A DNA stretch of 64,000 nt from Virgifigura deserti (lineage in GTDB: Bacteria > Pseudomonadota > Alphaproteobacteria > Dongiales > Dongiaceae), in the NCBI GenBank assembly GCA_003576685.1, contig QOZR01000002.1, forward strand, positions 411,409-475,408. Direction: 5' to 3'. The notes below the pieces were generated by a model, which saw only the letters and a program-made list of their open reading frames with translations, had not been told where the DNA came from and ran no database searches. Each line of letters begins with the position of its first letter. Positions within the stretch are counted from its first letter, which is position 1. Shown one piece after another: positions 39,426 through 49,914 of this stretch. A program made the translations under genes and the position numbers.

Positions 39426-40676
39426 GTGACTATGGTTTCGCGGCAGCTCTGGACGCGGTTCGACGATTGGCTCACCGACTCTCTGCCTCAGCCGCTTGAG
39501 AACGCACTTCGTTCCGGGCACCGCTATCTGATGCCCTTGATGCAGCTTCGCGTGCCGCTGTTCCTGCTCAAGGGATTGACGGGGCTGAGCCCGACATCTA
39601 CTGGCACAGTCCTTGTGGCTGGTCAGGGGGTGACGATCGAGGTTCTGGCCCGGCGGTTCTTCGAGGGTGAACCCGAATGCGAGGCAATCGGTTCGGTCTC
39701 CCTCTTCACGCTTCCCTGCGCGTTCGCCCGTTGGAGGAACAAGGCAGACCTCGTCATCGCCCGAGTCCCGCGTTCGGTCGCTGGGCCGATGTCCCGGGGG
39801 CGCTATCTCCGGCTTCCGGAGGCTGTCGGCGGTCGACTGGCCGTTCCAAGCGATCCTGACGACCTGAGCGACATCAGCCGATCCGTCCGCTCCAATGTGC
39901 AATCCGTCCTGCGCAATGCGTTGACCTGGACCGTGTCGCACCGAACGGAGGATTTCGAATTCTTCTATCGCGAGATCTACCTGCCCTTCGCCAAAGGCCG
40001 CTTCGGCGATCTGGCATTTCTCCGCAATCGCCATAGTCTCCGGCGTCAGTTCCGGCAGGGCGGTATTCTTTGGATTGAACACTGCGGCATGCGGATCGCC
40101 GGCGTGCTGTTCCAGACGGATGGGTCGACGCTGCGGCTTGTTTCGCTTGGCGCGCTCGACGACCGAGGCGAGGCTCGTGCACTTGGCGCGCTGAGCGCGA
40201 TATACCTGTTCAGCGCCGCTTACGCCCGCGAGAAGGGGCTGGACTGGGTCGACTTCGGCACCAGCCTGCCACTTCTGAACGACAGCGGCCTCATGCATAA
40301 GCGCAGCTGGGGCACGATACTGACGGAGAGGCGGGAAAGCCGCCATGACCTGCTGTTGGGTTGGGGGCGTTGTGGTGAGGAGCTGATACGATTCCTGGCC
40401 GCCACGCCGATGGTCATTCGCCACGGCCGCACCTTCGCCGCCCTGGGGGCACCGGGAAGCGGGACACCAAACGATAGATCATTGGATCTGCTCGGCCGCA
40501 AGTTTCTGATGCCTGGCCTGCGCCGCCTTTATGTCGTCTCATTGGGCGGTGCCCGCCCGCAAGACGGAGCAACGGAGCGATCCGCCCCGCCGCGAGTCGT
40601 CACCGTCGGTGCCGGCGCTTCGAATAGGGTGGTGGATGAGATCGATCGTCTTGGCAGGAACTTCGAACGGATTTAG
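39426..40676 (+). CDS. FemAB-like / GNAT family acyl- or aminoacyl-transferase
   Basis: About 416 aa. The C-terminal half has the FemAB/BioF2-like acetyltransferase pattern: SVRSNVQSVLRNALTWTVSH, a helix FYREIYLPFAKGRFGD, GGILWIEHCGMRIAGVLFQT, AIYLFSAAYAREKGLDWVDF and GLMHKRSWGT. Such proteins transfer amino acids or acyl groups to amino groups of cell-wall or exopolysaccharide precursors. The GTG at 39426 is chosen because GGAGG is exactly six bases upstream; an ATG at 39408 is also in frame. The N-terminal ~90 residues include a hydrophobic patch (LMPLMQLRVPLFLLKGL) that may sit at the membrane. It follows the second GNAT by 34 bp and ends the cluster, facing a DMT exporter. Confidence 0.72.
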   Translation: MTMVSRQLWTRFDDWLTDSLPQPLENALRSGHRYLMPLMQLRVPLFLLKGLTGLSPTSTGTVLVAGQGVTIEVLARRFFEGEPECEAIGSVSLFTLPCAFARWRNKADLVIARVPRSVAGPMSRGRYLRLPEAVGGRLAVPSDPDDLSDISRSVRSNVQSVLRNALTWTVSHRTEDFEFFYREIYLPFAKGRFGDLAFLRNRHSLRRQFRQGGILWIEHCGMRIAGVLFQTDGSTLRLVSLGALDDRGEARALGALSAIYLFSAAYAREKGLDWVDFGTSLPLLNDSGLMHKRSWGTILTERRESRHDLLLGWGRCGEELIRFLAATPMVIRHGRTFAALGAPGSGTPNDRSLDLLGRKFLMPGLRRLYVVSLGGARPQDGATERSAPPRVVTVGAGASNRVVDEIDRLGRNFERI

Positions 40677-40698
40677 CGCCGTTCAAAGATCCGGCCCA

Positions 40699-41610
40699 TT
40701 ACGACGAGACGCCGACCGAGCCCTTCTTCGCGACACCGCGGCCTTGGTCCCGCGCTTCGACGAAGCCCGCCCCCAGGATCAGGACGCAGCCGACCAACTC
40801 GCGCCAACCGAACGGCTCGTCCGTGAGGGCGGTCGCGCTAACCGCGGCGGTCACGACCTCGAGGAGAAGGAGGATCGAAACCCGCCCGGGATCGAGTCGG
40901 CCGGCGCCCCACAGGAGGAGCCAAGTCAGCGGAATGATCCAGAGGACGCACCCGCTCAGCAGCGGCATCGCCGCCCATACCGCCTCGCCGGCGGGCGGCG
41001 GGGACAGCGGCTGGAACAGCGCGAAGAGAAATGCAACAAGGGCACCGAAGGCGAAGCTGAGGACGCTGCGTTCGAAGCCACCGGCTTCTCCTTGCTTGCG
41101 ACTCAGCGTCGCGGCAAGCGCGAACAGAATGCCGGAGACAAGCCCCATCCATTCGCCTTCGGAGCGCGGCAGGGGTATTCCGCCGTCAAACCCCAGGACG
41201 ACCGCCGCCCCCGAGAGGCCGAGGACGATCGAGAGCGCGCGCAAGGGGCGCAACGGCTCTCCAAGGGCAAAGAACGCGAATCCGGTCGCCCAGATCGGCG
41301 CCAGATAGAACAGAAGTGAAACCCGGACGACGTCCCCGGTGATCAGAGCATGATTCCAGGTGCTGAAGGTCGCGCCGGTGATGACGCCGATTCCGAGAAG
41401 CAGCCATCCGCCCGCGGCAAAGGCGCGGCGGCGCAGAAGCGCGACCGGCAGAGTTACCAGGGTCGCCGCGCCGAACAGCAGCACGCTGGCCCAATCGCCC
41501 GACAGGCCGCCTGCCTCGAGCGCACGCAGCGGAATCCACCAAAGCCCCCACATCACCGCCGACAGCGCGACAGCGAGCGACGGGCCCATCGGCCCCTGGT
41601 CGTTCATCAT
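40699..41610 (-). CDS. DMT superfamily (EamA) transporter
   Basis: A 303-aa membrane protein with ten hydrophobic segments in two EamA repeats (SAVMWGLWWIPLRALE in repeat 1; GLVSGILFALAATLSRKQGE opening repeat 2). Family members export amino acids, nucleosides or other metabolites by proton exchange; the substrate is not predictable. The frame extends upstream to 41970 through repeat sequence with no membrane features, so the ATG at 41610, just before the first helix, is used; its ribosome site is poor. It is convergent with the FemAB-like gene and preceded by a 250-bp repeat-bearing gap. Confidence 0.85.
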   Translation of the reverse strand: MMNDQGPMGPSLAVALSAVMWGLWWIPLRALEAGGLSGDWASVLLFGAATLVTLPVALLRRRAFAAGGWLLLGIGVITGATFSTWNHALITGDVVRVSLLFYLAPIWATGFAFFALGEPLRPLRALSIVLGLSGAAVVLGFDGGIPLPRSEGEWMGLVSGILFALAATLSRKQGEAGGFERSVLSFAFGALVAFLFALFQPLSPPPAGEAVWAAMPLLSGCVLWIIPLTWLLLWGAGRLDPGRVSILLLLEVVTAAVSATALTDEPFGWRELVGCVLILGAGFVEARDQGRGVAKKGSVGVSS

Positions 41611-41732
41611 CGATAAGCCGATTACCGCAATACCCTTCGATGCCGCACCATATTGCCGTGCGCAGGAGCGGGCAATGGCGCCACGGACAGCCGCCCGGAA
41701 CTGTCGGTTGGCGATTGGCACCCCCATCTTGT

Positions 41733-41824
41733 GTGCTTCGACAAGCTCAGCATGAGGAGCATGGAGTCTGGCACGGCGTTCCTCAGCCTGAGGAGCCCGC
41801 GATGCGGGCGTCTCGAAGGCCACA
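41733..41824. repeat. Dispersed REP-like intergenic repeat
   Basis: The gap between the DMT exporter and the acyl-CoA synthetase contains GTGCTTCGACAAGCTCAGCA followed by TGAGGAGC, and then CCTCAG-C-CTGAGG, the hairpin GCCCGC-GAT-GCGGGC (41795-41809) and TCTCGAAGGCCACAC. From memory, modules of this kind (CTTCGACAAGCTCAGC, TCTCGAAGG) recur in intergenic DNA of many alphaproteobacteria. No function is known to me. Confidence 0.65.
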
Positions 41825-41861
41825 CGGTATCGGAACGTCCGCCAATAACCGAGCCCACTCC

Positions 41862-43484
41862 TTACATCGGCGTGCCGGTGTCCGAGCGTACCGCCGCCCG
41901 CAACTCGAACTTCCTGACCTTGCCGGTGGCAGTCTTGGGCAGCGGTCCGAAGACCACCCGTTTCGGACATTTGAAGCGGGCGATGCGCTCGCGGCAGAAC
42001 CCGATGAGATCGCCTTCCGTTGGCGCCAAACCCGGCTTGCAGTCGACGAAGGCGACCGGCACCTCACCCCATTTCTCGTCCGGCGCCGCAACGACGGCCA
42101 CCTCCAGCACGGCGGGATGCTGATAGAGCGCATTCTCCACCTCGATGCTGGAGATGTTCTCGCCGCCGGAGATGATGATGTCCTTCTTGCGATCCTTCAG
42201 CTCGATATAGCCGTCCGGATGCATGACGGCGAGATCGCCGCTGTGGAACCATCCGCCGCGGAAAGCCTCGGCGGTGGCTTCGGGATCCTTGAAATATCCC
42301 TTCATGATGTTGTTGCCGCGCATCACCACCTGCCCCAGCGTCGTGCCGTCACGCGGCACGTCGAGCATGTCGGCGTCAACGACGCGGGTTTCGCCAAACA
42401 CCGAATAGGAAATGCCCTGGCGCGCCTTGAGCCGCACCCGCTCGGCGAAGTCCAGCGCGTCCCAGCCCGGGTTCCAGGCACAGATCGTGTGCGGACCATA
42501 GGTTTCGGTCAGGCCATAGACATGGATGATGGTGGCGCCCTTCTCCTCCATGGTCTGGATGATTCTCGGCGAGGGCGGCGCCCCGGCGGTGACGATGCGC
42601 AACGGGTGCGGAAACTTCCGGTCGCGCGTCGCCGGATCTGACGCCAGCATGATCAGGACGGTCGGTGCGCCGCAGAGATGCGTCACCTTCTCCCGTTCGA
42701 TCAGCTCGAGGACCGTCGACGGCTCCACCTTGCGCAGGCAGACATGGGTGCCTCCGGCAGCGGTCACGGCCCAAGGGAAGCCCCAGCCGTTGCAGTGGAA
42801 CATAGGGAGGGTCCAGAGATAGGTGCTGTAGGGATTCAGCCCCATCTCCATGATCTCGCCGAGCGCGTGGATGTGGGCGCCCTTGTGGGTATACATCACG
42901 CCCTTCGGCTTGCCGGTCGTGCCGCTGGTGTAATTGAGGCTGTAGGTCTTGTCATCGTCGTCAAGCGGCAGCTCGACCCGCGCCTCGGTCGCGCCGGCGA
43001 GGAAATCCTCATAGGCCATGAGCTTGATGTCTGGGCCGGGAACGCCCTCAAGAGCGCCCAGGGGACCATCGTCATCGATCGCCACCACTCTTTGCACCGT
43101 CTCAAGGGATCCGGCGATGGGCGCAATCAGCCCTGCGAACTCCCGATCGACGAAGAGGAAGCGGCTTTCCGAGTGGTTGAGGATATAGGCGATCTCCTGC
43201 GGGCCGAGGCGGAAGTTGATCGCCCCCAGCACGCCACCGGCCAGCGGCACGGCGAAATGCGCTTCGAGCATCTCCGGCGTGTTCGGCGACAGGAAGCTCA
43301 CCGTCTCGCCCGGCTGCAGGCCGGCGGCGCGCAGCGCGCTCGCCAGGCGATGCACCCGGTCCTCGAAGTCGCGATAACTGTAGCGGCGTGTCCCGTGCAC
43401 GACCGCCGTTTTGTCCGGAAATGCCGCCGCGGACCGTGCCAGCAGCGTCAAGGGAGTCAATGGGCTGTTATAGGTGCGGTCCAT
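41862..43484 (-). CDS. AMP-dependent acyl-CoA synthetase
   Basis: A 540-aa ANL-superfamily acyl-CoA synthetase of the medium/long-chain type. Motifs: P-loop YTSGTTGKPKG (about residue 190), FHCNGWGFPW, VYGLTETYGP, GWFHSGDLAVMHPDGYIEL, DRKKDIIISGGENIS and the catalytic lysine in KTATGKVRKF. It forms acyl-AMP and then acyl-CoA for beta-oxidation or acylation. The ATG at 43484 has no strong ribosome site but gives the expected N-terminus (PLTPLTLLARSAAAFPDKTA). It stands alone between repeat DNA and a kinase relic, so its pathway is not given by neighbours. Confidence 0.93.
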   Translation of the reverse strand: MDRTYNSPLTPLTLLARSAAAFPDKTAVVHGTRRYSYRDFEDRVHRLASALRAAGLQPGETVSFLSPNTPEMLEAHFAVPLAGGVLGAINFRLGPQEIAYILNHSESRFLFVDREFAGLIAPIAGSLETVQRVVAIDDDGPLGALEGVPGPDIKLMAYEDFLAGATEARVELPLDDDDKTYSLNYTSGTTGKPKGVMYTHKGAHIHALGEIMEMGLNPYSTYLWTLPMFHCNGWGFPWAVTAAGGTHVCLRKVEPSTVLELIEREKVTHLCGAPTVLIMLASDPATRDRKFPHPLRIVTAGAPPSPRIIQTMEEKGATIIHVYGLTETYGPHTICAWNPGWDALDFAERVRLKARQGISYSVFGETRVVDADMLDVPRDGTTLGQVVMRGNNIMKGYFKDPEATAEAFRGGWFHSGDLAVMHPDGYIELKDRKKDIIISGGENISSIEVENALYQHPAVLEVAVVAAPDEKWGEVPVAFVDCKPGLAPTEGDLIGFCRERIARFKCPKRVVFGPLPKTATGKVRKFELRAAVRSDTGTPM

Positions 43485-43592
43485 GAGGCGGCCTCCCGAC
43501 GATTATTGGCGGCATTGTAACCGCTTCGGCGGCCCGGCAATATCCCCAGACGGAAACGGAGGAGTCATGCCGCGGAGGGAGGACAGGCCCTA

Positions 43593-43821
43593 CCGCTCGG
43601 TGTCGACCTGGGCGCGGGAAGCCTGAAGGCCTCGATCATCGATACGGACGGCACTCTGATGGCCGATGCCGAAGCGCGCGGCGGTCGAGCGCTGCGTGCG
43701 AATCGTCGATGCCTGCCGGCCGAACGCCGCGCGCCACGCCCTCTATTCACAGCTCTTCGAGATTTATCAGGAGGCCCAGCGGCAGCAGCCGGCGCCGCTG
43801 GGCCACAGGCTCATGCTCTGC
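43593..43821 (+). pseudogene. Remnant of an FGGY-family (xylulokinase-like) carbohydrate kinase
   Basis: Two conserved pieces of a sugar kinase are joined here in different frames. The first (43593-43670) reads LGVDLGAGSLKASIIDTDGT, the ATP-binding N-terminus of FGGY kinases. The second, one frame over (43681-43812), reads AVERCVRIVDACRPNAARHA and LYSQLFEIYQEAQR, the usual C-terminus of xylulokinases. About 400 middle residues are absent. A complete enzyme is ~490 aa, so this is a relic with a large internal deletion. It fills most of the 359-bp gap between the acyl-CoA synthetase and the cupin gene. Confidence 0.8.
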
Positions 43822-43843
43822 TCTAGCGTGAGTGCCGAAGGAG

Positions 43844-44212
43844 CTAAACAGCCTCGTAGAGTCTGGTCCCAGCGGAGTAGACGATCGTCATTCGCGCCTC
43901 CTCATCCCCCACATTGCGCGACCAGTGAACCGCGCCGACCGGAACCAGAACGGTCTCTCCAGGCCGCAGGTAGTAGATCTGCTCGTCTATGGCCTGCTCG
44001 ACCAGGCCCGCGACGAGATGTATGGCCTCGGTACAGTTCGGGTGACGATGGCTCGGCGACTCGGCCCCAGGCTTCAGAATCATCTCGGCCAAGCTGACAC
44101 CGGCGCCTGGCGACAAAGCGTCATCGATCAGCCAGCACATCTCGCCCCACGGTTCAGCGATGATCCGCGGGAGGATGCTAGGTCTTGTGTGAGCAGAGGA
44201 CACTTCGTCCAT
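43844..44212 (-). CDS. Small cupin domain protein
   Basis: A 122-aa single-domain cupin. Motif 1 is GAESPSHRHPNCTEAIHLVAG (two His, one Glu for metal) and motif 2 is ETVLVPVGAVHWSRNVGDEE (third His). Such proteins range from dioxygenases and isomerases to simple ligand binders, and the function cannot be assigned. The ATG at 44212 gives a compact domain; the frame opens at 44263 but the extra residues look unconserved and no ribosome site favours either. It is next to the kinase relic, perhaps a leftover of the same sugar-use locus. Confidence 0.72.
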   Translation of the reverse strand: MDEVSSAHTRPSILPRIIAEPWGEMCWLIDDALSPGAGVSLAEMILKPGAESPSHRHPNCTEAIHLVAGLVEQAIDEQIYYLRPGETVLVPVGAVHWSRNVGDEEARMTIVYSAGTRLYEAV

Positions 44213-44296
44213 CCCATAGTGCCGCCGTCCGAGCAGGCTTCCACGTGACACCGGCCTTGTCAATCGCCACTCGCCTCGGCTCGCTTCGAGCGCACC

Positions 44297-44908
44297 TCAG
44301 GCTGCCAGACGATTCAACTCCTGAATCCTGTCCTGCGGGATTTTCAGCCGATCGGCGAGATAGCGGAGATAGGATCGCTCCGCATCCGTATCGGCTTCAA
44401 TCGCGAGCTCGGAGGCGAGATAGAACTCTTCCGCCTCCTCCTGGCCATTGACTTGCCGGAGCAGTTCGTCGAGGGCAATCGGCGACGACATCTCGCGCTC
44501 GATGAAGGCGCGGTCGCCCTGGTCGGCGCCGGCCTCCTGGAGCTTGCTCGCGATCCGCTGGCGCTCATCCGCATCGATCTTCCCGTCGGCGTTCGCCGCC
44601 GCGATCATGCCCCGAATCAGAAGCAGGGCCTCGCGGTCGTCCATGCTGACGTTCGTATCGGTGGTTTGCGCTGCTGCGCCGCCTTGCGCATCGGTCTGAC
44701 CGCCTTGCTTGGCTTGGTAGTTCTGGTAAGCCCTGTAGGCCAGTGTGCCGAGCGCCGCCAGGCCAGCGCCGCGCATCATGCCGCCACCCGTCAGGCCGCC
44801 CAGCAGCCCGCCACCTGCCACCGCCTTTCCGAAGCTGGGGCCGCGCCGGCTGCGACCGCCGACACCGGTGCTCATCAACGCGCCCAGAATGCGCTGCAGA
44901 TTCGCCAT
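44297..44908 (-). CDS. DUF533 (TerB-like) protein with membrane segment
   Basis: A 203-aa protein of the DUF533/YebE family. After MANLQRILGALM comes a glycine-rich hydrophobic stretch (GGGLLGGLTGGGMMRGAGLA, about residues 33-52) likely to enter or cross the inner membrane, then a Gln/Ala/Thr-rich linker, then an acidic TerB-like helical domain (LLLIRGMIAAANADGKIDAD; PIALDELLRQV). The family is stress-related but its biochemistry is unknown. ATG 44908 follows AAGGGAG; the longer frame to 45517 runs antisense to galE and is not real. A near-consensus EcfG promoter lies 61-85 bp upstream, in agreement with a stress role. Confidence 0.85.
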   Translation of the reverse strand: MANLQRILGALMSTGVGGRSRRGPSFGKAVAGGGLLGGLTGGGMMRGAGLAALGTLAYRAYQNYQAKQGGQTDAQGGAAAQTTDTNVSMDDREALLLIRGMIAAANADGKIDADERQRIASKLQEAGADQGDRAFIEREMSSPIALDELLRQVNGQEEAEEFYLASELAIEADTDAERSYLRYLADRLKIPQDRIQELNRLAA

Positions 44909-44968
44909 ATTCGTTTCTCCCTTCCGCTTTTTCCGAGAATGAAGATCATTTCCGGGAAGTCCCTGAGA

Positions 44969-44993
44969 AACAGATGACGGCGGGGCTGGTTCC
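44969..44993 (-). promoter_or_regulatory. Near-consensus EcfG promoter of the DUF533 gene
   Basis: The minus strand reads GGAAC, 16 bp, TGTT, one base from the CGTT consensus. It lies 61 bp upstream of the DUF533 ATG, in the divergent gap with galE. Confidence 0.5.
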
Positions 44994-45034
44994 CTTAAGA
45001 TGCAGAGCGGGACGGACAGACGGATGGAGTATGG

Positions 45035-46051
<1,017 letters not shown>

Positions 46052-46082
46052 TCGGATCAACCTCTAGGACGCAATAGCGGCG

Positions 46083-46117
46083 AAAGAAAACGGAGCCGCT
46101 CCCGAAGGCGCGGCCCC
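46083..46117 (-). terminator. Rho-independent terminator of groESL
   Basis: On the minus strand, a GGGGCCGC/GCGGCTCC stem with a 10-nt loop is followed by GTTTTCTTTC. It lies 30 bp after the groEL stop codon. Confidence 0.75.
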
Positions 46118-46146
46118 GTCCTTGTCGCCCCGCGAAGGGGATTAGA

Positions 46147-48115
<1,969 letters not shown>

Positions 48116-48160
48116 GTCTTTCCTCCAACATCCCTCATATATCTAAGCGAATGCAGCTTT

Positions 48161-48187
48161 CTGGCACTCTCACCACGACAGTGCCGG
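48161..48187. promoter_or_regulatory. CIRCE-like operator upstream of groESL
   Basis: CTGGCACTC, exactly nine bases, then CAGTGCCGG: an inverted repeat of the HrcA operator type (GCACTC-N9-GAGTGC) with slight decay in the second arm. It lies just downstream of the predicted groES -10 element, the classical place for HrcA repression. hrcA is not in the window. Confidence 0.7.
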
Positions 48188-48196
48188 CGCCCGCCG

Positions 48197-48225
48197 ACTT
48201 GGGCGCGTCGCGACCGGTTTTCAAG
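48197..48225 (-). promoter_or_regulatory. Candidate sigma-32 promoter of groESL
   Basis: On the minus strand CTTGAAA is followed, 18 bases after its CTTG, by CCCAAGT, resembling the alphaproteobacterial heat-shock pattern. The CIRCE-like element begins about 10 bp downstream. Confidence 0.5.
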
Positions 48226-48361
48226 ATGCTCCGGAAAAATTTTTCCGCAATCGGAACAGCTGCTTACCGAAGGACCGCCGCCTATACGCCTCTCCAGGCC
48301 GGCGGTCGGCCGAGGCGCAATCGGCTGCCGAAAAAATGCCGCACGGATGGCGCTCGACCCT

Positions 48362-48386
48362 GGAACCTTCCATTCAGGCTTACGTT
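48362..48386 (+). promoter_or_regulatory. EcfG-type promoter of hsp20
   Basis: GGAAC, 16 bp, CGTT, an exact EcfG consensus match, 160 bp upstream of the hsp20 ATG. It faces away from the groESL control region, so the two chaperone systems appear to be under different sigma factors. Confidence 0.8.
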
Positions 48387-48546
48387 GCATAGCCACGGCT
48401 TCCGTCGGCGCTGCGGGTCGGGCTGCCGACCGAGGCTTCCAGATCGGTTGCCCGCTGGCTTGCGACGGTAACCCGGGGTCGCGGAGCTCTGCCTCGCAGA
48501 AGCACCGGAAGCGCACCAAGCCCAGACATTTATGGGAGGCAAATCC

Positions 48547-49113
48547 ATGGCCTTACGTTCGCTCATGCCATTCAGCCGAGGATCATCGCTGACACCCCAG
48601 ACTCGGACGACCGATCCCTTCCTCAGCTTCCGTCAAGAGTTCGACCGGCTCTTCGACGATTTCTTCACTGGCTCCGGGCTGACGCGCGCCTCGGGGCAGG
48701 AGATCGCCATGACGCCGAGCATCGACGTCTGTGAAACGGACAACAGCCTTCAGGTGAAGGCAGAGCTGCCGGGCGTTGATGAAAGCGATATCGACGTGGA
48801 ACTGAACGGCGACATTCTGTCCATTCGCGGCGAGAAGAAGAGCGATTACGAACAGACGGAGCAGAACTATCATCTGGTCGAACGGTCCTATGGATCGTTC
48901 GCGCGCTCGATTCGGCTCCCCTTCACCGTGGACCAGGACAAAGTCGACGCGTCGTTCGATAAGGGTGTTCTGACCATCACCCTGCCGAAGCCGGCAGATG
49001 CCCAAAAGCTGACCAAGAAGATCTCCGTGAAGAGAACGGACGGCCAGCAGGCGTCGTCCACGGGCCAGGGCACTGCCCAGAGCGGCCAGGGCGCACCTGC
49101 CTCAGGGCAATAG
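48547..49113 (+). CDS. Small heat-shock protein, Hsp20/alpha-crystallin family
   Basis: A 188-aa small heat-shock protein. The N-terminal 50 residues contain DPFLSFRQEFDRLFDDFF, usual for the bacterial class. The alpha-crystallin domain spans about residues 50-150 (PSIDVCETDNSLQVKAELPG, DIDVELNGDILSIRGEKKSD, RSYGSFARSIRLPF, FDKGVLTITLPKP). The tail is Gln/Gly/Ser-rich (QQASSTGQGTAQSGQGAPAS), probably disordered and longer than normal. ATG 48547 has GGGAGG seven bases upstream, so it is preferred to the ATG at 48532. It holds unfolded proteins for refolding by other chaperones. The EcfG-type promoter upstream ties it to the general stress response. Confidence 0.94.
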   Translation: MALRSLMPFSRGSSLTPQTRTTDPFLSFRQEFDRLFDDFFTGSGLTRASGQEIAMTPSIDVCETDNSLQVKAELPGVDESDIDVELNGDILSIRGEKKSDYEQTEQNYHLVERSYGSFARSIRLPFTVDQDKVDASFDKGVLTITLPKPADAQKLTKKISVKRTDGQQASSTGQGTAQSGQGAPASGQ

Positions 49114-49132
49114 CATACGCGTGATCTCGGAC

Positions 49133-49153
49133 GGCTCCGCCAAAAGCGGGGCC
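49133..49153. terminator. Hairpin between hsp20 and the alpha/beta hydrolase
   Basis: GGCTCCGC, loop CAAAA, GCGGGGCC: an eight-base stem (with a G-T pair) in the short gap between convergent genes. Confidence 0.6.
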
Positions 49154-49170
49154 GCCTCTCTCGCGAGTCA

Positions 49171-49869
49171 TCAGGGCGGGATCGGCTGGCTGGGGATTGC
49201 GCCCAAAGTGACAATGATCCAGTCACGAACCAGCCGATGAACCTCTCCGGCGGCGGCGTCGAGGCCGTGATCGGCCCCTTCGATCAGTTCCAGCCGCTTG
49301 CGGCCGCCCGCGATCGCGTAAACCTGCTCCGAGCATGACGGCGGCAACACGCGGTCGGCCGTCCCGTGAACGATCAGGATCGGGCACCGCGGCGCCAGTC
49401 GGGCAACCGGATCGGCGCCGGAACTCTGCGTCGCCAGCGTGACCACCGAACGTACCGTTTCGGATGCCACGGCCGCCTGGATCGCGACGGCGCCGCCGAA
49501 CGAGTGACCGATGATTCCGGCAACCAGGATGCCTTCGGTTTGCAGGAAGGCAAGGCCGGCAAGAACGTCGGCGACCGACTCGTCCAAGGTGGTCGGATGG
49601 CGGAACTGGACTCGGAGGGAGGCAATTCCCTCCTCCTGAAGCTCCCGACAGAGGCGGGGATAGAGCCCCTGCGCCGGCGTGTCCCAGTCGCCGCCGACAC
49701 CGCCGATCCAAATCACCGCGCTGCCGGCGCCGGCAACTTGATAGAATCGGCACTTGACCTTGCCGCGGCTGGTGGCGAGGCCGACGGGCCGAAACCCTTC
49801 CGGCGTTTCGGCCCCGGCATCGATCGCTTCAAGCGCCATTCGGAGCCGATTATCGTCGGGCGAATTCAT
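49171..49869 (-). CDS. Alpha/beta hydrolase (dienelactone hydrolase-like)
   Basis: A 232-aa single-domain alpha/beta hydrolase. The nucleophile elbow is GHSFGGAVA, the acid is likely Asp in VHGTADRVLPP, and the catalytic His is in EGADHGLDAAA. No signal peptide. The substrate is unknown; fold relatives include esterases and dienelactone hydrolases. The ATG at 49869 follows GGGGAGG with five-base spacing. It starts 45 bp after the stop of the keto-disaccharide hydrolase-like gene on the same strand, so the two probably form an operon. Confidence 0.85.
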   Translation of the reverse strand: MNSPDDNRLRMALEAIDAGAETPEGFRPVGLATSRGKVKCRFYQVAGAGSAVIWIGGVGGDWDTPAQGLYPRLCRELQEEGIASLRVQFRHPTTLDESVADVLAGLAFLQTEGILVAGIIGHSFGGAVAIQAAVASETVRSVVTLATQSSGADPVARLAPRCPILIVHGTADRVLPPSCSEQVYAIAGGRKRLELIEGADHGLDAAAGEVHRLVRDWIIVTLGAIPSQPIPP

Positions 49870-49914
49870 GCGCGCCTCCCCTCCAGAATGTATTGCGACC
49901 GGACCATCGGCAAC

